Shown: piece by piece, positions 59,620 through 64,000 of the stretch
How positions within the stretch are numbered: position 1 is the stretch's first letter
How the letters are laid out: each line of letters opens with the position of its first letter
NCBI GenBank assembly: GCA_964019135.1
Contig: OZ025253.1
Span: forward strand, 9,305,059 to 9,369,058
DNA from: Arenicola marina
Taxonomy: Eukaryota; Annelida; Polychaeta; Arenicolidae
Length of the DNA: 64,000 nt
Reading direction: 5' to 3'
The notes under the pieces: generated by a model
What the model was told of the DNA's origin: nothing
What the model saw: only the letters and a program-made list of their open reading frames with translations
Databases searched by the model: none
Translations under genes and position numbers: made by a program

Positions 59620-60621
59620 TTAAGGTAAGCCACCCATAATGAGCCTCGGCGATTTTGAACAGACCTCGGTAAACATCGGCAAACATCGGCGGGCTGTAGC
59701 CCTGATATTTTAAGCAGTCTTAATGAAACAAAACCCGAATAAAACACAGCAGAAGAAGTGGTGACATAGTTAAAATAAATAGAACATCGTATAATAAGCT
59801 TCGGCGATTTAGAGAAGACCTCGGTAAACATCGACAAACATCGGCTGGTGTCAGTGAAAGTGGAATCCTTAACCCGTTACGTCATTCACAGGGAATCCCT
59901 AATTCGTGACGTCATTCACAGGGTATTTCCCCGACAATGGCTCTTGGTGATAAATTCCGAATATTCAAGAAAAAAACATGGAGAAAACGTGTAAATAGTT
60001 CAGAAAACATTCGTGTAGATGATAATTATATCGGAGACCATTATATATAACCAGATTTATTAAAATGTGAGAACAAGGCGTAAATTACTGATAATTGCTG
60101 TGAAATAAGCTGCTCCAAAAAATATTTCTGAAATAACATTTTCAAGTTTCAGGACGTGTTTCTAGGGAAATTTGCACGGCTACATATATTTTTCTTTATT
60201 TTTATTACAAGAACTATGTTTTTAGAAATTTTAAACGTTGTTTGGTGTCAAGATTTTCATTCTTGATGAAATTATAGCCAATTTTGTGAAGGTGGTGATT
60301 TGGAATTTTGGCAAAAACGGTCCTGTTTTTGCATAACTGCACTTTATTATTGCACTAGGTTTAAGCTATCCAAAGAGCTATTACTGATGATAATGACTTA
60401 ATATTGAGCTGAATTGTAGCAAAATTATATATTCGTGGTAGGTGTCAAGTTTTGGTCATTTTGTGAAATGGGGTTATACTTGGAAAATAGAGCATATTTT
60501 TTTAACGGGACGGTAAAGTATCCTAAAAATTCACCAGAAGGTGTCTAATTGGGTGTACTTTCATTAAATAATCACCAACACAGAGTTCTTTTACCTTGCT
60601 ATTATGGGTGGCTTACCTTAA
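59620..60621. mobile_element. TTAA-flanked MITE, stand-alone copy
   Basis: TTAA (59620-59623) is followed by GGTAAGCCACCCATAAT. The exact reverse complement of that 17-mer ends at 60617 and is followed by TTAA (60618-60621). The interior of about 960 bp has no ORF and matches the two nested copies. This is the cleanest copy and defines the element's ends. Confidence 0.75.
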
Positions 60622-60720
60622 TAGTGACCATTGACGGCAGGCACACAGCAGAGCCACACATCATACGCACTTGCCGTTCGCGAGCAAACTTGTAGTTCAT
60701 ATAGGATAGATAATAGTTTC

Positions 60721-61155
60721 CAACATACTCGCATGGGAGTTCCCAACGTACTCGCATGGGTGTTCCCAACGTGCTCGCATGGGAGGTTCCAACGTACTCG
60801 CATGGGAGGTCCCAACGTACTCGCATGGAAGTTCCCAGCGTACTCGCATGGGAGCTCCCAACGTACTCGCATGGGAGTTCCCAACGTACTCGCATGGGAG
60901 TTACCAACGTGCTCGCATGGGAGTTCCCAACGTACTCGCATGGGAGTTCCCAACGTACTCGCATGGGAGTTTCCAGCGTACTCGCATGGGTGTTCCCAAC
61001 GTGCTCGCATGGGAGGTCCCAACGTACTCGCATGGGAGGTCCCAACGTACTTGCATGGGAGTTCCCAACGTGCTCGCATGGGAGGTTCCAACGTACTCGC
61101 ATGGGAGTTGTCAACGTACTCGCATGGGAGTTCCCAACGTGCTCGCATGGGAGGT
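60721..61155. repeat. 23-bp minisatellite, about 19 units
   Basis: The unit is GGGAGTTCCCAACGTACTCG plus CAT, with variants GGAGGTCCC and GTGCTCG. Each frame cycles through all three phases of the 23-mer, so long open frames appear on both strands. Sits between the stand-alone MITE and the second composite unit. Confidence 0.95.
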
Positions 61156-61865
61156 TAAGCCTGGGTCCTAAGCCTATGCTTGAAATGGACTTTGAATACG
61201 TATGCATGTTGCCTTAAGAACTCCCTTGCGCTCGCGATTATCTGGCCCAGTCCTGCAGGATTTAAAACTAACTTTAAATTAACCATGTTAGGGGTTAGGG
61301 ATTAGGCATGAGGGATCGGGGATTAGGTGTCATGGATTGGGATGAGAGTAAGGGTCTATGGATAGGGCCCACGGCTGAAGGATAGGGGTACGGCGCCGCG
61401 AGACACATACGACCAGGGTCCGTAAGTTCGAAACCGCCGGAGCAAAATATTTAGAATAGGACGTTAGCGTGGAGCGGGGCGAAATATATTGCCCCCGCCG
61501 TTCGAACTTACGGGCCCAGGATGACGCATACAACCCCTACATACGGTCGCCCCAGAGCTTATGTACGATCTCTGTTCCCCGACCCTGAAACAGTAAGTCA
61601 CACAATGAAGCAATGAGTCAAGGCCCCGCACGCACGCACTGCGGTCATTTCGTTTCGTTTCGTCTTTTACACTAAGCCGTTGTGTTTCGTTTCGTCTTTT
61701 ACACTAAGCCCACAACAGTAAACTCACACCGCGGTCATTCTCACCGCTCGCGACAGTCAACTCAATCATTACACAACCCCTTCGCGCTTTGTTATGATAT
61801 GAAAACGTATGCCGTGGGCCCTGATTGTCACCAGGCGATAGAGGTCGGCCAGCTGTACTTAATAG

Positions 61866-62930
61866 TTAAGGTAAGCTACCCATAATAAACCGCGGCGATT
61901 TTGAGCAGATCTCGGTAAACATCGGCAAATATCGGCGGGGTGTAGTCCTGAGATTTTACGCGGTCTTAATGAAACAAAGTACGAATAAAACACAGCAGAA
62001 GAAGTGGTGACATAGGTAAAATGAATACAGCATCGTATAATAAGCTTCGGCGATTTAGAAAGGACCGACATCATCGACAAACATCGGCCGGTGTCAGTGA
62101 AAGGGGAATCCCTAACTCGTTACGTCATTAACAGGGGAATCCCCAATTCGTGACGTCATTCACGGGGTATTTCCCCGAGAATGGCTCTTCGTGATAAATT
62201 CGGAAAATTCAAGAAAAAGGCATCGAGAAAACTTGCAAATAGTTCAGAAAACATTCGCGTAAATCATAGTTTTATCGGAGACCATTATATATAATCAGAT
62301 TTATTCAAATGTGAAAACAAGGCGTAAATTACTGATAATTGCTGTGAAATAAGCTGCTCCAAAAAATATTTCTGAAATAACATTTTCAAGTTTCAGGACG
62401 TGTTTCGCGGGAAATTGGCCTGGCTACTTACATTTTTCTTTACTTTTATTACAAGCACGATGTTTTTAGAAGTTTTTAAAACTGGTTTGGTGTCAAGATT
62501 TTTATTTTTGATGAAACTATAGCCAAGTTTGTGAAGGTGGTGCTTTCGAGTTTTGATAAAACTGTCCTGATTTCGCATAATTGCACTTTATCATTACCAT
62601 TCTGTTATTTTTGGTGACTACTATTTACATTTTTGAATATCAGTCTTGTATTGCGCTAGGTTTACGCTTTCCAATGAGCTATTACTGATGATAATGACTT
62701 AATATTGAACTGAATTGTAGCAAAATTACATATTCGTGGCAGGTGTCAAGTTTTGGGCATTTTGTGAAATGGGGGTATACTTGGAAAATGAAGAATATTT
62801 TTTTAACGGGACGGCAAAGTATCCTAAAAATTCACCAGAAGATGTGTAATTGGGCATACTTTCATAAAATAATCACAAATACAGAGATCTTTTATCTTGC
62901 TATTATGGGTAGCTTACTATATTAGTTTAA
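61866..62930. mobile_element. TTAA-flanked MITE, nested copy 2
   Basis: TTAA then GGTAAGCTACCCATAAT (61870-61886) on the left, ATTATGGGTAGCTTAC (62902-62917) on the right. The right TTAA is degenerate. Confidence 0.6.
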
Positions 62931-63287
62931 CGCAGAGTCCCATGTTAAACATTTGGATTTTTTTGCAGAAGATTCATGTGACCTTGACCTTTGACGTACA
63001 TACGCCGCTAACGCGCTTGACCGTGTCATGTCGGATAGTTATCGATGGGTAAAGTTACAGAACGAAATGTTACGTTTTGCGACTTACAGAGCGCGCGCAC
63101 TCACTTACACACAAACAAACCAACTAACTGATAGATGCCGGAATTTTTAGATTTTCCCTCATAATAATATATGGCATATATTATGTCATTTATAGATAAC
63201 TTGACGAAAGTCCAAGGGTTATTTAACGAGATATATACGTACGGGGCTGCAGGCGTGGAAGAGCATACGCCATCAGCCATCATAATA

Positions 63288-63590
63288 GGCGAGATCCTGT
63301 GTGTGTGTGTGTGGTGGAGGGGATTTATTCCTTATAATAGGCGAGATCCTGTGTGTGTGGTGGAGGGGATTCATGCCTTATAATAGGCGAGATCCCGTGT
63401 GTGTGTGTGTGTGGTGCAGGGGATTTATTCCTTATAATAGACGAGATCCTCTGTGTGTGTGTGGTGGAGGGGATTTATTCCTTATAATAGGCGAGATCCT
63501 GTGTGTGTGTGTGGTGGAGGGGATTCACGCCTTATAATAGGCGAGATCCTGTGTGTGTGTGTGTGGTGGAGGGGATTCATGCCTAATAGT
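63288..63590. repeat. 50-bp minisatellite, short allele-like array
   Basis: About six units of the same sequence as at 11573-13870, at the same place in the composite unit. Confidence 0.9.
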
Positions 63591-63597
63591 AGGCACA

Positions 63598-63612
63598 TGA
63601 TGTCAGAAGTGG
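63598..63612 (+). promoter_or_regulatory. Possible retrotransposon primer-binding site
   Basis: TGATGTCAGAAGTGG follows a terminal CA and lies 47 bp before a gag-like ATG. It resembles the TGGTGTCAGAAGTGG-like sites seen after the 5' LTR of many Ty3/gypsy elements. The matching tRNA is not identified here. Confidence 0.4.
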
Positions 63613-63658
63613 TTTGACAGCATTATTATAAGCCTGTCTGAAAGAACCAGTAACAAAA

Positions 63659-64000
63659 ATGGATTCGCTGAAGCCGCCAGAACATGTAAATTTTGTTGCT
63701 GGAAATTTAGCGGAGAACTGGCGACGCTGGCTGCAGCAGTTTGAAAGACACTTCACTGCACGTGAGTTGGAAGGCAAGGGGAAGAAGACTCAAGTCGCCA
63801 TCTTGCTGCACACAGCCGGCCCGGAGGCTCAGGAAATTCACAAAACTTCCGTGTATGGGGATGGTGAGAGCAAGGATGATTATGAAACAGTCCTTTCCAA
63901 ATTTAAAGATTACCGTGAGCCACGGAAGAACATTGTATTTGAAAGGCACCAATTTTGGAACAGAAATCAGCAGGAATGTGAGTCAATTGATCAGTGGGTG
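63659..64000 (+). CDS. Gag-like protein of a Ty3/gypsy retrotransposon (partial)
   Basis: The ATG at 63659 opens a frame of 114 codons that runs off the window without a stop. The start MDSLKPPEHVNF, then NWRRWLQQFERHFTA, AILLHTAGPEAQEI and later YREPRKNIVFERHQF with QECESIDQWV are typical of invertebrate gypsy gag capsid domains (W-x-x-[FW]-x-x-x-[FL] and the late 'E-x-x-x-F-x-x-R-x-Q-x-x-[EG]-E' region). The frame is intact, so the element may be young. Pol is expected beyond the window. Confidence 0.8.
   Translation, partial: MDSLKPPEHVNFVAGNLAENWRRWLQQFERHFTARELEGKGKKTQVAILLHTAGPEAQEIHKTSVYGDGESKDDYETVLSKFKDYREPRKNIVFERHQFWNRNQQECESIDQWV

Larger units (their letters stand above)
61165..63590. 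mobile_element. Composite repeat unit, copy 2 (upstream of gag)
   Basis: Aligns with 9471-11750 in order and orientation. It includes a nested MITE and ends in a short 50-bp minisatellite. It runs up to a gypsy-like primer-binding site, so it could be the 5' LTR or part of it. The proposed LTR end is ...CA at 63597. The 5' boundary of the LTR cannot be seen because no second LTR is in the window. Confidence 0.5.

Overview
The window is animal nuclear DNA. It has long introns with GT-AG splice sites, one large multi-exon gene on the minus strand, and much intergenic DNA made of tandem repeats and transposon remains. The gene combines mucin, EGF and plexin/MET-type IPT modules, and the repeats resemble those of marine invertebrates. 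A cephalochordate or another marine invertebrate is plausible, but the sequence alone does not settle the species.

Layout. Positions 1-9470 hold short inverted-repeat elements, a composite repeat (copy A, 4541-6127) and one possible plus-strand exon (7097-7517). Positions 9471-13870 are a second composite repeat that ends in a very long 50-bp minisatellite. Positions 13871-20400 carry foldbacks, a 241-bp perfect tandem duplication and a decayed LINE reverse transcriptase. Positions 20496-46783 are the large minus-strand gene. A broken tyrosine-recombinase gene lies in the intron before its first EGF exon. Positions 46784-57755 show no convincing gene and contain a 30-bp minisatellite, G/C homopolymers, tRNA-like fragments and a GGATCC-type short repeat. 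Positions 57756-59306 are copy B of the first composite repeat. Positions 59620-63590 hold two more copies of the TTAA-flanked element and a second copy of the other composite repeat. The window ends inside the gag-like ORF of a Ty3/gypsy-type retrotransposon (63659-64000).

The main gene. Twelve coding exons join in perfect phase into one frame of 3,167 codons plus stop. In order they encode a signal peptide, two giant Thr/Ser/Pro mucin exons, four EGF domains (one per exon), about three IPT/TIG domains of plexin/MET style with two furin-like sites, a transmembrane helix, and a cytoplasmic tail of about 530 residues. The tail has no kinase or GAP domain. It carries tyrosine motifs and a recent 38-residue tandem repeat. 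A third mucin exon (31366-37356) also fits the phase but has two in-frame stop codons and a damaged acceptor. It is probably a decaying or skipped cassette. The mucin exons and their introns grew by segmental duplication. The protein looks like a cell-surface mucin receptor whose long glycosylated ectodomain may be shed by furin-type cleavage; that role is inferred from architecture.
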